Assembly (NCBI RefSeq): GCF_030269925.1
Contig: NC_085117.1
Span: forward strand, 13,764,731-13,828,730
From: Bombyx mori
Lineage: Eukaryota > Arthropoda > Insecta > Lepidoptera > Bombycidae
Length of the DNA: 64,000 nt
Direction: 5' to 3'
Positions 12,161-24,740 of the stretch are shown here, one piece after another. Under the pieces are notes generated by a model, which saw only the letters and a program-made list of their open reading frames with translations, was not told the DNA's origin and made no database searches. Made by a program: the position numbers and the translations under genes. The stretch's first letter is position 1. Each line of letters opens with the position of its first letter.

Positions 12161-12409
12161 TTAGCAAAAGGTGTCATAAGGTTGGAACGTTGAGCATATA
12201 CAGAAAGACCGAAAAGATGTTAAATAATTATAATGGTCATTACTTGCTGTCATTGACTAATCTTTAGTAGATTTTATTTTGTTTTTTTTATAACTGAATA
12301 AAGTTTATTTAATATAAATACTAAATTTCACAATAACTTTATACACAATTCAATTTAACTGAAATGAATACAATCTGAATACATAGTTCATAATACACAT
12401 TTCGTTTAT

Positions 12410-12587
12410 GGATTACATATCATCAGAATTTCGAAAAATATTAATGGCTTTACAAATTGTACATTTTCTGGCATGATAGCCTTTGTGACAGTAAAACCAT
12501 TTTTTATTGGTAGCAGGTCTTTTTAAGGCCACCAACGTCCCATCAATACACCCAACAACCAAAGTGATTTTAATTTTTTTACAAAAA
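12410..12587 (-). pseudogene. Harbinger transposase first catalytic Asp block, copy 1
   Basis: The minus-strand reading after a TTGCAG acceptor-like site (12588-12593) is KIKITLVVGCIDGTLVALKR, followed by a YCHKGYHARK run and a stop. GCIDGT with the following KGYHA word is the first-Asp block of Harbinger DDE nucleases. The matching exon in copy 2 is nearly identical. The upstream exon (12677-12868) would join it across a short intron. Confidence 0.75.
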
Positions 12588-12676
12588 CTGCAATATTTAG
12601 CATTAGATTAATATTGGTACTTTTTTATGAAGAAAAAAAATATTTATTTAGTTTAAACCACCTTCTTCTTTTTTCT

Positions 12677-12868
12677 TCAGTTTTCCTTCAACTTTTTCCA
12701 TTCTTGAGCATTCTGCGGGAATCTTAAATATTTATATATAGTTGCTGGGTTGTTCAGAGCCTCCACAACCTCAGATATACACTGGGATATCTGGGACAAA
12801 TATGTTCTTATATTTTCTTTTATGATTTTTTTGGTAACTTCATTTGCCCAAATAAACAAGGTGCACAA
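12677..12868 (-). pseudogene. Harbinger transposase N-terminal exon, copy 1
   Basis: The 63-codon minus-strand frame contains LSQISQCISEVVEALNNP and a YLRFPQNAQEWKKLKEN run. These match the sequence that precedes the GCIDG block in HARBI1-like proteins (a conserved Ser-rich helix, then FP and a K-rich helix). It sits in the right order upstream of the 12410-12587 exon. Copy 2 has an equivalent at 18100-18291 with a few amino acid changes. Confidence 0.65.
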
Positions 12869-13764
12869 TAACTGAAACTAAGAAAAAATCATTATACAAT
12901 ACACATAGTTATTAGAGAATCTAATTTGTATTCTTTCAAGATATTTTTGGTAGATTAGTTTAGTGGTATTGTTTTACAATAATGGGAGAGTTGGATATAA
13001 ACAAATGAGCAAACTTTAATAATATGTTTTAAAGTACCTATTTTGTACATAAAGACACAATCTTACCACATGGAATACCTACCTTTAGAAGAGTTGAAAG
13101 TCCTTTTCAATGGCTTTTAGTGGTCTTCGTCAAAGGGTGTAATTCACACCCTAACTGGTTCATATCATCCTTCGACAATCTATACACTTTCTTTATACTT
13201 TTACATAGTCGTCATCTCAAGTTAAAAGTGATAAATTGTGAATTTCGTAGGCTTGTCGACGCATTTCACGCTGATCCGTAGCGTCAGCCTCTTTCAACAA
13301 TGTTTTCAATAAAAACATACGCTCCATAAAGTATCGATGAAGAATACAGTTATTTTAAAGTGCAATTTTGTTAATTAATAGTATTTTTTTAATAATTAAC
13401 AGCGGTTTATAACGTTTTCGTATATTCTCACTCACAACAAACACTTAAAACACTAACTTTTGATTTGACAAATAAAATGATTTTGCGATGCGAAGTTCTT
13501 GCCGAAATTCGACGTGATTTACACTACAGAATGCCGTTTCAAACGTCAACTCATACATTTTAGTAAAAAAAACTCACGCTTGCTAGTTCAATTCACCCGC
13601 GAGGGGCGCTAGTGTAGATTCGGCACTACAATGAAATTTACAGAATGCCAATTTGAAAACTCACACCAAATTCACGTGTGAGTTTGTTAAACAACGCTTA
13701 CAGAATCGCACGGCAGGCCGGAAGCATTTTTCGAATGATTTTTTGATAATTGATGGGATGCTTG

Positions 13765-13978
13765 GGACCGACCTTCATTCTGCCTACTTCTGTCGTTAAG
13801 CAGTAGTGTATTTCCGTTTGAAGTGAGTGGCAGTCGTTCTACTGTAAAAACTGAGATTAAGAGCTCATATCTCAAGGTGGGTGGCAGCATTTACGTTATA
13901 GATATATACGTGCTCCGGTAACTACTTAACACCAGGTGGGGCGTGAGCCTAAGTCCACCCATTTAAGCAAAAAAAAAC
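13765..13978 (+). repeat. Degraded tRNA-headed SINE
   Basis: Lies just outside the right end of Harbinger copy 1. It has AAGCAGTAGTGTATTTCCG, CTCAAGGTGGGTGGCAGC, ACTTAACACCAGGTGGGG and an A tract, all degraded forms of the SINE tail. Confidence 0.75.
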
Positions 13979-14639
13979 TCACATTCGAGTCTTTTGAATG
14001 TGGCCAACCTTACTTTCACTCTGCGAGAAGTCTTCGTCCTAGGGAATGTAAAAACAAAGTTTCAACAAAATATATTATTAAAATAATAAAAAAAACATTC
14101 TGTTTTATCTGTGCGAACAAACAGGAAGATTATTAAATACATAGCAATCAAGATAAGGATTTCATAAAGGTAGCCTTTTACAACATAAAAACAACACCGA
14201 CGATATCATTTCGGATTCTCGAAGAAACAAAAAAACATTACGAACCTTTTATTATCGAGTTAGTACCGTGACCCTTTGCGCCCCCGATGTCCTCCGGCCA
14301 GGCTTTATTGAATTAGGATAATTTACTGTTTGTTTGATGTTCCAAAGCTTTTTTGTGAATTCTCAGGTAGGCTTTAAATAAATCAACGCACGATGCGTTA
14401 CGGTCTGTGGGCAAAGCCTACGAAACGGGACTTATGTACAATTTTCATGCGATCATAAATATGGAGGGCGGAGATTCGGTGCGAGTGCGAATTAAAATTC
14501 TGTTCTTTCGTCTATTCATTCACGTTTCCGCATATATTTCTTTAATAAATATTACGTGTTACGTGTTTTCAGTAGACTTTTTTTTTCAGATTATTTTTAT
14601 AAAGAAAGAGACAGTCGTGATTTCTTTTGTTCACTCATC
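13979..14639. other. Spacer between the Harbinger copies
   Basis: Unassigned sequence. Open frames of 66 and 83 codons (13936-14136, 14407-14658) have no recognised domain; the second runs into the left end of Harbinger copy 2. Confidence 0.5.
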
Positions 14640-16586
14640 CAGCCTTGCGATTCTCTAAAAGTCAAACAAGAACTCGCATCTCACTACGAAATTCTCCATC
14701 ACTTCGCATTCGCAATAGAATGACCTTGAATTGGCATTCTGTAAACACTAATCTTAATTACCCTGCCTCGAGCGAAGTGAAGTGACAACGAAGTTTGTTT
14801 ATACTACTACTAGGGATAGCCGTTAACACGCAAATGTAAATCGAAGCTTACCGGTTTCAGTTTTTCGTTGTATTTATAAGCATTCTGTAAGAAAATACTA
14901 TGAATTTAAGCTTTGGTGTTAAAGCCACATCTAATTTAACTAAAAAGAAAATTAAAAGTCATATATTTATGATATTAATTGTAATTTCTGGCTGCACGCT
15001 AAGTTCCTTTGCGTGCACTAGCGAATACCAGAATTAAAAAACAAAATTTTAATTGTTTTCAAAACAATCTCGAGCGGTCGGAAGTTTTTATTTTACTTTT
15101 TCTAGATTTTTTGTTACTTTGTGAGTAAATTTAACGTTAAATAAAAATTATGAGGTAAGTAAAAGTTAGTTTTCAGGCTATCAATGGTTCATCCGTTTGT
15201 TTTTTAATCTAAAATTTCAATATATTACCAACAGATTTAACGAGCGTTCTTCTCATCCGACATTGGTGCAAATAGAGGCATTGATAGACGTTTTGGATTA
15301 AAAGCTAGCGAAACAAAAGGTTTAATCGTATCTCAACATGTTCAATAAGAGAACAAGGATATCAAAAAAATATAGGAACTAAATTCTCTTGTCAGATATG
15401 ATCCATTCCCGGTGAGATATTTAGGACATGTTAACATCTATTTATGTATGATAAATCTATCTACTACGTTTTTATTGATATTCTATTTTAACAGGGAATA
15501 TCGGTAATTTATCTGTATCTCAAATTCACCAATAACAAAAAAATTATATTGAATTAAATAAATCAAATCATTAACAATTTAGGTATTGCAAGTTGGATTG
15601 ATGTTGTTGTAATGTTTTTATTGATGCAGAGGTGACTGTATTTATGGTAAAGGGTGTGCATATTGGTACAGGGGTGGCAGGCAGTTCCAGAGTATTGACT
15701 AAACTGACATTATGTAGGCTAAAGGCTGCATACTCCGTTTAAAATAAATGAACAAAATTTAGGCATAACCTATTTTATTATATTTAAGGAACTACAACAG
15801 ATTGAAAATACTAATCCACATCAGAATATTGTAAGGAGAATTTATTGCTAACTCGGAAAATGTATCAGTATTGGAACAATCCCAATGTATATGTATGTTA
15901 TACCTAATTATCTTAAATACCTAAACAAAACTTGCATTTTAAAAATTAATATTTATTGGCTTTTTAGCATTGCATCAAGAATCACCTATTTTGCAGTCAT
16001 CCTCCCCTAACTAAATGCAAGTGACTTATACTTATTGTGATGCTACTACTAGTAGCTCCAGCCACAGTAGGTCTCATGTTAGTCAAGAGATTGGGTTGTT
16101 AGGTAAGTGTTTATTCAGGTCAAAGTACCTATTCATTGAACAACCATATTAGGGACATTGATTTGTGCATAATGCTGTTACTTGTTAATAAAAACCTTTT
16201 CTTGTATGTATTCTAAACATTGTATTTTAACTAACCTTGTTTTTAAATAAATTTATTTTTTTCAGCACCTCAACACCTGACCTGCTATTTTACCACTTTT
16301 CAATGAAAAGCAGAGTGTACTCAAATTACAACAAATTACACAGTACCAGGATATATAACTTAAACAACCATGGGGGAATAAATAGTCGACAGTCTGCAAG
16401 AAGGATGAACTGTTGGTGGAATTAGCATATGCAGCTAGGAATTTTAAACCTGTATTTCCACATATTACTGATGCAAACAAATTTCAAAATTATTGTATAT
16501 AACTATTGAATAAAACTATAATAAAACTATTTTTATAAATCATTAATTTATATTTGAAGTTACTTCACACTATAAGTAAGCTAATT

Positions 16587-17057
16587 TTTTTTTTTTTTTT
16601 TTTTTTTTTTTATTACTTAGATGTGTGGACGAGCTCACAGCCCACCTGGTGTTAAGTGGTTACTGGAGCCCATAGACATCTACAACGTAAATGCGCCACA
16701 CACCTTGAGATATAGTTCTAAGGTCTCAGTATAGTCACAACGGCTGCCCCACCCTTCAAACCGAAACGCATTACTGCTTCACGGTAGAAATAGGCGGGGC
16801 GGTGGTACCTACCCGTGCGGACTCACAAGAGGTCCTACCACCAGTAATTACGCAAATTATAATTTTGCGGGTTTGATTTTTACTGCACGATGTTGTTCCT
16901 TCACCGTGGAAGTCAATCGTGAACATTTGTTGAGTACGTATTTCATTAGAAAAATTGGTACCCGCCAGCGAGATTCGAACACCGGTGCATCGCTCGATAC
17001 GAATGCACCGGACGTCTTATCCTTTAGGCCACAACGACTACTAAATTACTACGACTA
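16587..17057 (-). repeat. tRNA-headed SINE inserted in Harbinger copy 2
   Basis: Full-length minus-strand SINE: T tract on the left (the A tail), tail words, interior words, and the tRNA-like head at the right with a GATTCGAACACC B-box complement. It is flanked by CTAATT at 16581-16586 and 17058-17063. Harbinger copy 1 shows the uninterrupted site, with one CTAATT, near 11630. Filled and empty sites therefore define the insertion exactly. Confidence 0.93.
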
Positions 17058-17084
17058 CTAATTAGTAGAATTTAACAAAGTAAT

Positions 17085-17297
17085 TCAACATGACCACCAT
17101 AATGTAAATGTAATCTCATAATCTGAGATTATGGGAACTGGCAGCTCTGCACAATTGCAAATGTTGTGCAAAACACAACACGCAACAGCTATTTTTGCTA
17201 CCTTATCAGGGTGATAAATTGGCACCCTATGGATCAGCAAACACCTGAATCTACTCTTTAACAGAACTATTGTTCTTTTCACTGAGTTACGGGCAGT
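17085..17297 (-). pseudogene. Harbinger transposase C-terminal block, copy 2
   Basis: Reads SVKRTIVLLKSRFRCLL, then a YHPDKVAKI run and ACCVLHNIC, as in copy 1, with the same Lys at the position expected to be catalytic Glu. The C-terminus differs from copy 1 after PIISD. Sharing the Lys suggests it was already present in the copied parent. Confidence 0.75.
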
Positions 17298-17390
17298 GGA
17301 ATGAAGGTGGTGCTACAAAGCTTCAGGAGTATCTCCCCGTATTAGCATTAGCTAGCCATTATTAGCAGGTATTAGCTAGCATAGCATTAT

Positions 17391-17587
17391 CGCCTATTTC
17401 TGAAGCAGTAATGCGTTCCGGTTTGAAGGGTGGCGCAGCCGTTGTAACTATACTCAGACCTTCGAATTTATATCTCAAGGTTGGTGGCGCATTTACGTTG
17501 TAGATGTCCATGGGCTCCAGTAACCACTTAACACCAGGTGGGCTGTGAGCTCGTCTAACCATTTAGATGGTGAAATGAAAAAAAAAT
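17391..17587 (+). repeat. SINE tail inside Harbinger copy 2
   Basis: Counterpart of 11963-12160 in copy 1, with few substitutions and the same ends, so it is an ancestral part of this element lineage. Confidence 0.8.
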
Positions 17588-17834
17588 TAGCAAAAGGTGT
17601 CATAAGGTTGGAACGTTGAGGATATACAGAAAGACCGAAAAGATGTTGAATAATTATAATGGTCATTACTTGCTGTCATTGACTAATTTTATTTTGTTTT
17701 TTTTATAACTGAAGAAAGTTTATTTAATATAAATACTAAATTTCACAATAACTTTAAAGCAATATACACAATTCAATTTAACTGAAATGAATACAATCTG
17801 AATACATAGTTCATAATACACATTTCGTTTATGG

Positions 17835-18015
17835 ATTACATATCATCAGAATTTCGAAAAATATTAATGGCTTTACAAATTGTACATTTTCTGGCATGAT
17901 AGCCTTTGTGACAGTAAAACCATTTTTTATTGGTAGCAGGTCTTTTTAAGGCCACCAATGTCCCATCAATACACCCAACAACCAAAGTGATTTTAATTTT
18001 TTTACAAAAACTGCA
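17835..18015 (-). pseudogene. Harbinger transposase first catalytic Asp block, copy 2
   Basis: Counterpart of 12410-12587. It keeps the GCIDGT, ALKRPATN and KGYHARK words on the minus strand and the same acceptor-like site upstream. Confidence 0.7.
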
Positions 18016-18099
18016 ATATTTAGCATTAGATTAATATTGGTACTTTTTTATGAAGAAAAAAAATATTTATTTAGTTTAAACCACTTTCTTCTTTTTTCT

Positions 18100-18291
18100 T
18101 CAGTTTTCCTTCAACTTTTGCCATTTTTGAGCATTCTGCGGGAATCTTAAATATTTATATATAGTTTCTGGGTTGTTCAGAGCCTCCACAACCTCAGATA
18201 TACACTGGGATATCTGGGACAAATATGTTCTTATATTTTCTTTTATGATTTTTTTGGTAACTCCATTTGCCCAAATAAACAAGGTGCACAA
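18100..18291 (-). pseudogene. Harbinger transposase N-terminal exon, copy 2
   Basis: A 63-codon frame that keeps the ISQCISEVVEALNNP run of copy 1, with a few substitutions elsewhere, such as Thr to Glu next to Asn-Pro and small changes in the K-rich end. It corresponds to 12677-12868. Confidence 0.65.
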
Positions 18292-19134
18292 TAACTGAAA
18301 CTAAGAAATAATCATTATACAATACACATAGTTATTAGAGAATCTAATTTGTATTCTTTCAAGATATTTTTGGTAGATTAGTTTAGTGGTATTGTTTTAC
18401 AATAATGGGAGAGTTGGATATAAACAAATGAGCAAACTTTAATAATATGTTTTAAAGTACCTATTTTGTACATAAAGACAAAATCTTACCACATGGTATA
18501 CCTACCTTTAGAAGAGTTGAAAGTCCTTTTCAATGGCTTTTAGTGGTCTTCGTCAAGGGGTGTAATTCACACCCTACCTGGTTCATATGATCCTTCGACA
18601 ATCTATACACTTTCTTAATACTTTTACATAGTCGTCATCTCAAGTTAAGTGATAAATTGTGAATTTCGTAGGCTTGTCGACGCATTTCACGCTGATCCGT
18701 AGCGTCAGCCTTTTCAACAATGTTTTCAATAAAAACATATGCCCCATAAAATATCGATGAAGAATAAAGTTATTTTAAAGTGCAATTTTGTTAATTAATA
18801 GTATTTTTTTAATAATTAACAGCGGTTACGTTTTCGTATATTCTCACTCACAACAAACACTTAAAACACTAACTTTTGATTTGACAAATAAAATGATTTT
18901 GCGATGCGAAGTTCTTGCCGAAATTCGACGTGATTTACACTACAGAATGCCGTTTCAAACGTCAACTCATACATTTTAGTAAAAAAAACTCACGCTTGCT
19001 AGTTCAATTCACCCGCGAGGGGCGCTAGTGTAGATTCGGCACTACAATGAAATTTACAGAATGCCAATTTGAAAACTCACACCAAATTCACGTGCGAGTT
19101 TGTTAAACAACGCTTACAGAATCGCACGGCAGGA

Positions 19135-19215
19135 TTCGACCAATGGCTGGCGATGCTAGACTTCTACTATTGTATTACCACTCGGAAGGAAGCAGCTGAG
19201 ATTGAGTGGGATTTT
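19135..19215 (+). other. Coding-like fragment matching the 28.4 kb insert
   Basis: The plus-strand reading FDQWLAMLDFYYCITTRKEA continues AEIEW. A related reading, AMLDFYEYTISQKEAAERE, is on the minus strand of the GC-rich insert at 28217-28534. Two related coding-like pieces in different repeat contexts suggest a shared, unidentified source protein. The family is unknown to me. Confidence 0.35.
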
Positions 19216-19343
19216 TTTTGCCTCTTTGTTGCTAGACGCCAAGTGGGTGACCGATACGGAGCGAAGTTTATCTGCCGGTTACTTCTCAACGTATTTAGCA
19301 CTGTTTGACTGATAGTCTACATGCCTACATACTCGGATTCTGT

Positions 19344-19560
19344 CTTTTTTTTTTTTGTTGCCCTTGTAGGCGGACGAGCATACGGCCCACCTGATTGTGA
19401 GTGGTTACCGTCGCCGATTGACTTCAGCAATGCCAGGGGCAGAGCCAAGCCGCTGCCTACCGCTAAACTGTCTCAACGTCTCAATGCGGATAGTGCCTTT
19501 GGGTAGCGAGCAACGAAAGGGTTATACACCCACCCGCACAGCTGCCCTGCTACCTTAAAG
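19344..19560 (-). repeat. LINE 3' end, lepidopteran TAGGCGGACGAGC type
   Basis: Starts with a T tract and TTGCCCTTGTAGGCGGACG, then ACGGCCCACCTGAT, GTGGTTACCGTCGCC and GCAATGCCAGGGGCAG. This word order is common at lepidopteran LINE 3' ends. It recurs in plus orientation at 56365-56505. The clade was not determined. Confidence 0.6.
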
Positions 19561-22239
19561 GTAGGATTAAAATATCTCTACTCAAACACATAGTTACTAT
19601 TTTGAAGTTGACTGATATTTATTTTCCGATTTGCTATAAATGAATTTAGTTTTGTCTTCCAATACAATAAGCTACATTAAAGTAATACGAATTTCAGTTT
19701 CTATCAATGCAGTCGTCTATTTGGGATATTTTCAAAACAAACGTCATAGGAGTATTTCCCGAATCCCCAAGATTTATAACCGACCTCTTGGCAACAAAAC
19801 AAATGTGTGTATCAGACAATAAATTTCAAGTCGCTGCGTTACCAGAAGTTGCCAGTCCGACAATATAAATGCATTTCTCCATATTTAATAGTTAGCGTTT
19901 CCTTGAGCGGGTATTATCGTTATGGAAAATATTTATCAACAAATATTTTGTTACGATGAGGTCGTAAATTAAATTAATGGATTGGTGTGAATTACTAGTG
20001 TTCTTATTTTTACTTTATTGGAATTCATCAATACAATTAAGAGTAAGTTTTTTTTTTAAAGTCAGATACTGATGATGCAATGTCATGGATACATTCAAGC
20101 CGCTGCTTACTGCTTAGGACTCCTTTTAAACTTCGTTTGAAGAAGGACGGGCTATGGACCTAAGGAAGCAAGGTGGAAAACTTTCAGTACAAACCCGGGC
20201 GATACATAGCAAAGACTGGTCTGAAAACACACTAAGGTTAATCTTGTTTTAATTATTTTTAATATTATTGTTTGAGACGTTCTGAAAGGACAATTAAGAA
20301 TATGAAAATAAAAATAGTTTTAATTGTCTACGATTCGCGAAAACTGAAGAAAATACTACACCGGCTTCCCTTAATAGAAATAGATTTTCATACCTATTGA
20401 AACTGAAATTGCGGCCAGAGTAATTAATTGCTTGGGTGCTGGATTGTGTTATGGTGTTTTCAAACTACGTCATACTATTAATTCAATTATGTTCACTAAT
20501 CTGTAAAAAACGAATCAATTCCTGCAAATATACAATACAAAATCACAAACAAAGGAAGTGATGGTAAAATGCAAATGCAAAAAAAAACAGCACAAAATCA
20601 AAGCTAGCGTACGTACGTATGTAATAGCTGGAAAACAACAGGAAAAAGTGGAACCAGCAGACGTATTGTAAATGAAATAAAGGTATGCATAACCATTAAA
20701 CTGGAACTCTTATTTGATATCTGTAGCCTTGGAATAAAGTTGGAAGTTGCCACAGATCATAGAAACACAGGAAGTTGCCTAAAGTGTGGTTTAAATTTAT
20801 TTGGACGGATGCTGACGTAGGTGTCCAGTTTGGCTAGGACCCAATTCTCAGGATTTCTTTATTTAGTAATGATCAAATTATGAAATTTTAACTGCGACTG
20901 TATAAAATTCACCATTTAAAAACCCGAATTATTCAGAAGTTAATTAGTTCGTTACAAATTGTATACGTGTTTAGGTAATAGTAAATCACTGTAGATAAAA
21001 AAAACATGCGAGTTACTATTTATATTTGTTTTGAAAATAAAAAAGTGAACTACAAAACTTTTTCCTAAGAATAAAAAAATATAATGTCGATGGTTTACGG
21101 AAGCACGCATAATAAACCTCCTCCCTCGGTAGATCTGCGGTTTCTAGGTAATTGGCAAAGTCTAAAATAAGCAAAACATCACGATACGAATTTTTATGAC
21201 GTATGTGCTTCTAATATTAGGGAAATTCTGCAGCTCGCCTTTTCCGTTAAAGTTGGGATACATTATTTGAAGATTCTTGATATGATACAAATCGATTCGT
21301 TATCGATTCAAAAAGTATAATTATCCTTTAAAAACGAATTTCAATTTTTCGGTACAAATCGGCAATTTCATAGCAATAATTAAAATGTTGGTAATGTTGG
21401 TATAATGTTCCCAGATAAACTTACGGTTCGTTAATTCATTCACTGGTAAAATCCAACAAATTGATATGATGATAAATATCGAATTACTATTTCGGAATTA
21501 TTTTATTATATCAGCATTTGATATAATCGATTGTTTGCCAAGAAATTCAAAGATCATTTGGTAACACAGTCTATTAATTAATCATTTCGAATTGTGAAAC
21601 GAAAAAGCATAAACATAGAAGTAAACCAACGAATCGTGGACATTTTAATTGGCACTTTCAATGCTGTGGTTACGTATAAAATTTCAAAACGAAGTTCCAC
21701 TGAGATTTTTCCGTAATTTGCAAAGTTTCGCCACGGCACTTAGTATTCGGAATGCGGAACTTGTAAGTTGCGAACTTTGATAATAATCAACCGTGACTGA
21801 AATCAGAGTTGAAGCGGCGACATGAACTTAGTTGGAACTAAGTGCGTTATTCGCTAAAGTACAGACAGACAACATTTGAAATACCTACGCATTAAAAATA
21901 TTGAGAAGACAAATAATGGTCAATGGTCGTTGTAGGCTTGGAAATTTTAATTTCTTAAGATTGGTGAAAATTATCTCGGAAGTTTTCGTTTGCGTGCTAA
22001 TAAAAATATAACAAATTATCATAGCTCTGTTTTTAATAATGATTTTTAAAAGCTACAAAGATAGAATTTATATTTTATCTTTATATTTATTATTTTTATA
22101 TTTATATTTTATATATGTAGTAGAAGAATACAGGTGCCTACTCTGTGGTCAACTAATTGGAGCTACTGAAATGTACATTTATTATAAAACATTCAGAATG
22201 TCATCGCCTTTTTTGAGATATGTTGTTTTTTTGAATTTT
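19561..22239. other. 2.7 kb without a recognised gene
   Basis: AT-rich unassigned DNA. At about 20096-20190, AAGCCGCTGCTTACTGCTTA and a CTTCGTTTGAAGAAGGAC word continue the LINE tail type seen at 19344-19560. No open frame has a recognisable domain. Confidence 0.5.
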
Positions 22240-22300
22240 TATATTGTTGTAGATGAGCAAACAAGCTCGTGATGTTAAGTGGTTACCACAGTCCATGTAT
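22240..22300 (-). repeat. Old SINE tail
   Basis: TTGTAGATGAGCAAACAAGC, then GTTAAGTGGTTACCACAGTCC, match the tail of the tRNA-headed SINE with many changes. It lies inside a 77-codon open frame that is not supported as a gene. Confidence 0.45.
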
Positions 22301-24740
22301 TTTGCCCACAACCTATGTAACGCTATCAATTGGTGCATAATGTTTTAAATATATTATTGCAACAGCTGTGTCCCTGCAAATGCTCATGCGTAAATATGTA
22401 AGTAAGCCGATGAAACATAGCCATGTGGGATCAGAATACTAATTACACTCATTATTTTGAGAAAAACAAAAATAGAATGAAAGTTGTTGTATTTTGTGAA
22501 CACAATTCATTTTTCAAATATGCATTACAGCTATAGGGATGTCAAATTGTGGTATTGTTGTACAATGCACCCTCCGCAAATTCCAGCAATTGTTTCCGTC
22601 TGCGATTGTACATTGTCTGCCCGTCTTCGAACTGTGAGTAACCATCAAATAATATAGAGACAGATATAGTGCTGTCTCTTTCATTATTACTTCTAAACTT
22701 AGGGTTGCCATTTAATAATAAAAAATTTGATTGTTTTGTGGTAGATTCCCTGACGAATTCACGGCCCAAATTGATGTTTTTGGCTAGCTTAAGGTATATC
22801 CTTTGAACAAATATCAACTGTAATGCGTACTATTTAGACTGGAATGGTAAATATTTTTCACGGGAAAAATTGTTAAGATGGTGGTACCAAGACATGCCCG
22901 TATACAACCGTGTTTCAAGAAGCACAAGTCACAGTTAGGTTTAAAATTCTCATCTCTGAAACTCCGTGGAGTGGAATTCGTTCACTAAACACATTGTAAT
23001 TAGCAAAAATAAAAGATCTCCGGATTCACTAACGTCCGACGGAAAAGCTTTGTTATTTTCTGTACCTACTGCATATTTATCGTGCTGTCGTAGAGTGAAA
23101 ATAAAGCTACATCATATAATTTCTACAGACGGAAAATTTAATAGCTGTATTTAAATCCACGTCAAATTTTTCTTAGAGAGCCGTTTTTGAAACACATTTT
23201 TTTAAATATAATTTATGATTAACACGTACCAACCCTAAAACAGAACAATAGTGGTAATAATTGCGGCGTACATTTTCCAGAACACTGCACCCAAATCATC
23301 GTGTAGCAACCGGTAGCTTAATACATAGTTAGTAATTCTATATTCTAGAATTTAGTTTGTACGATTTCACGGCCCGTACATCAAAAAGTACAAGGTTATA
23401 ATCACCACCAATTAAGGTACAGCGAATCTCAGTTGGATTTGTACAAAAACTCTTATCTTAATAAAATCAAAAATAAAGCAGCCTTTATAAAAGCAACTCC
23501 AAAATTAGCTGAAAAATCACACTCGGTAAATTAAAAATTCACCACTACCGAACGAAAGGGGAAGTATTTCGCCATCTTATCCGCATGTCCGCATTATAAT
23601 TGCGATGACGTCATAAAATATTATGCACACCTTTTTTAACTTACTTTAAGAGGAATGTTTTTTACTTAACACATTTTAAGGTTAACGTTTTTTCCTTTTG
23701 TACGAATTTTATAAATTCGTTTTCATTATTTTGGACAGCATAATATTTTGATAAAAAATTAAATGTAAGTCCACATCCCTATCGGCCACTTAATCGGAAA
23801 GCTAAACGTACCGTTTTCTCATTTCACCGTAAGCGAACATACTAAATTTTAGCGAGCGTTAAACCGCTATCGCAGAGCCGGCTGTTTACCGAACCGCTCC
23901 TAATTAGCGACAAGGTTCAAACGACTTCAACTAAAGTCAACAGAGACAGCTCAGCACGTAATTTTCAACTTTACTGACAATTGTCAAACATTTAGAAACA
24001 CTCAACAACATTGAAGAGAAAGAAAAGTTGAGTTTTCCTTTTTTAATAAATCAAAAAGTTGTTTATAAGGATGAAAGTCGATTGAAAACGGTGCATTGGT
24101 TTTTGCCGTTTCGCATCGAACCTACTTTAAATAGTTTGGTGGAATCGTGTTCACGTGAGGCCTGGTGCTTCAATTTTTAATTACCTTCCCGCCCGCTATG
24201 TGGAGACCCTGTAATTGCTACCATCGGCAATTAAAGTACTTTCGTCGTGGTTATGTCTAGTTTAGTTGTCAATTATTTGATAAATTATGTATATTGGATC
24301 GATTATGGTAGAAAAACGTAGAAACGTAGAATTTATGTAGAATATGGCGTGAAATTAAAATTAAAATGATGTGCTCAGAATAAAAAACTAAAATAAATGA
24401 AAGTATAAGATATAAAGTACACATAATATTGTTTCTTTTTACATGTTAACACAAGACTAATACTTATTAAGCAGAACGTACTTATGCATACAAATTGAAT
24501 ACTGTAATAAAGGATTAAAAAGAAAATTGAAAGTCTGAGCTCCGCTGAGCTGGCACAGGGAATCTACATACATACATTAACAATATTTCTTAGTCTTAAT
24601 ATCCTATTAAAATTTTAGTATAATATGAACAGATACTTTAGCTAAGCATAGTTTGCCATCTAAGACAGTTTGAGAAATCAAAAAGTTACACTGATTTAAA
24701 TTAGTGAATTCGCTATTTGGAATATACCAATATATCTAAA
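22301..24740. other. 2.4 kb without a recognised gene
   Basis: Mostly unassigned. At 22660-22690 there is an AGAGACAG / CTGTCTCT 8-bp inverted repeat with an 8-base loop. Overlapping 65- and 91-codon minus-strand frames there have no known domain. No RNA gene was recognised. Confidence 0.45.

Larger units (their letters stand above)
9731..13717 (-). mobile_element. PIF/Harbinger-like transposon, copy 1
   Basis: About 4.0 kb with imperfect inverted ends: the left end reads CAGCCTTGCGATTCTCTAAA and the right end, reversed, reads CTGCCGTGCGATTCTGTAAG. Both ends also carry an inner TTGGCATTCTGTAAA word in inverted orientation. Three minus-strand transposase pieces lie inside (12677-12868, about 12410-12587 and 11642-11851), in the order of a HARBI1-like protein. 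The second copy at 14640-19133 has the same ends and order. The 3-bp target duplication expected for the superfamily could not be recognised. Confidence 0.8.
14640..19133 (-). mobile_element. PIF/Harbinger-like transposon, copy 2
   Basis: Same direction, ends and internal order as the copy at 9731-13717. It is about 4.5 kb because a SINE with its duplicated target (about 477 bp) was added; without it the two copies differ by only about 30 bp. The high similarity stops at the inverted ends and the outer flanks differ. This fits two transposon copies rather than a segmental duplication that includes flanking DNA. Confidence 0.8.

Noticed and set aside
9731..19133. Simple segmental duplication of about 4 kb
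   Set aside because: Similarity ends at transposon-like inverted repeats and the outer flanks differ, so two transposon copies explain it better.
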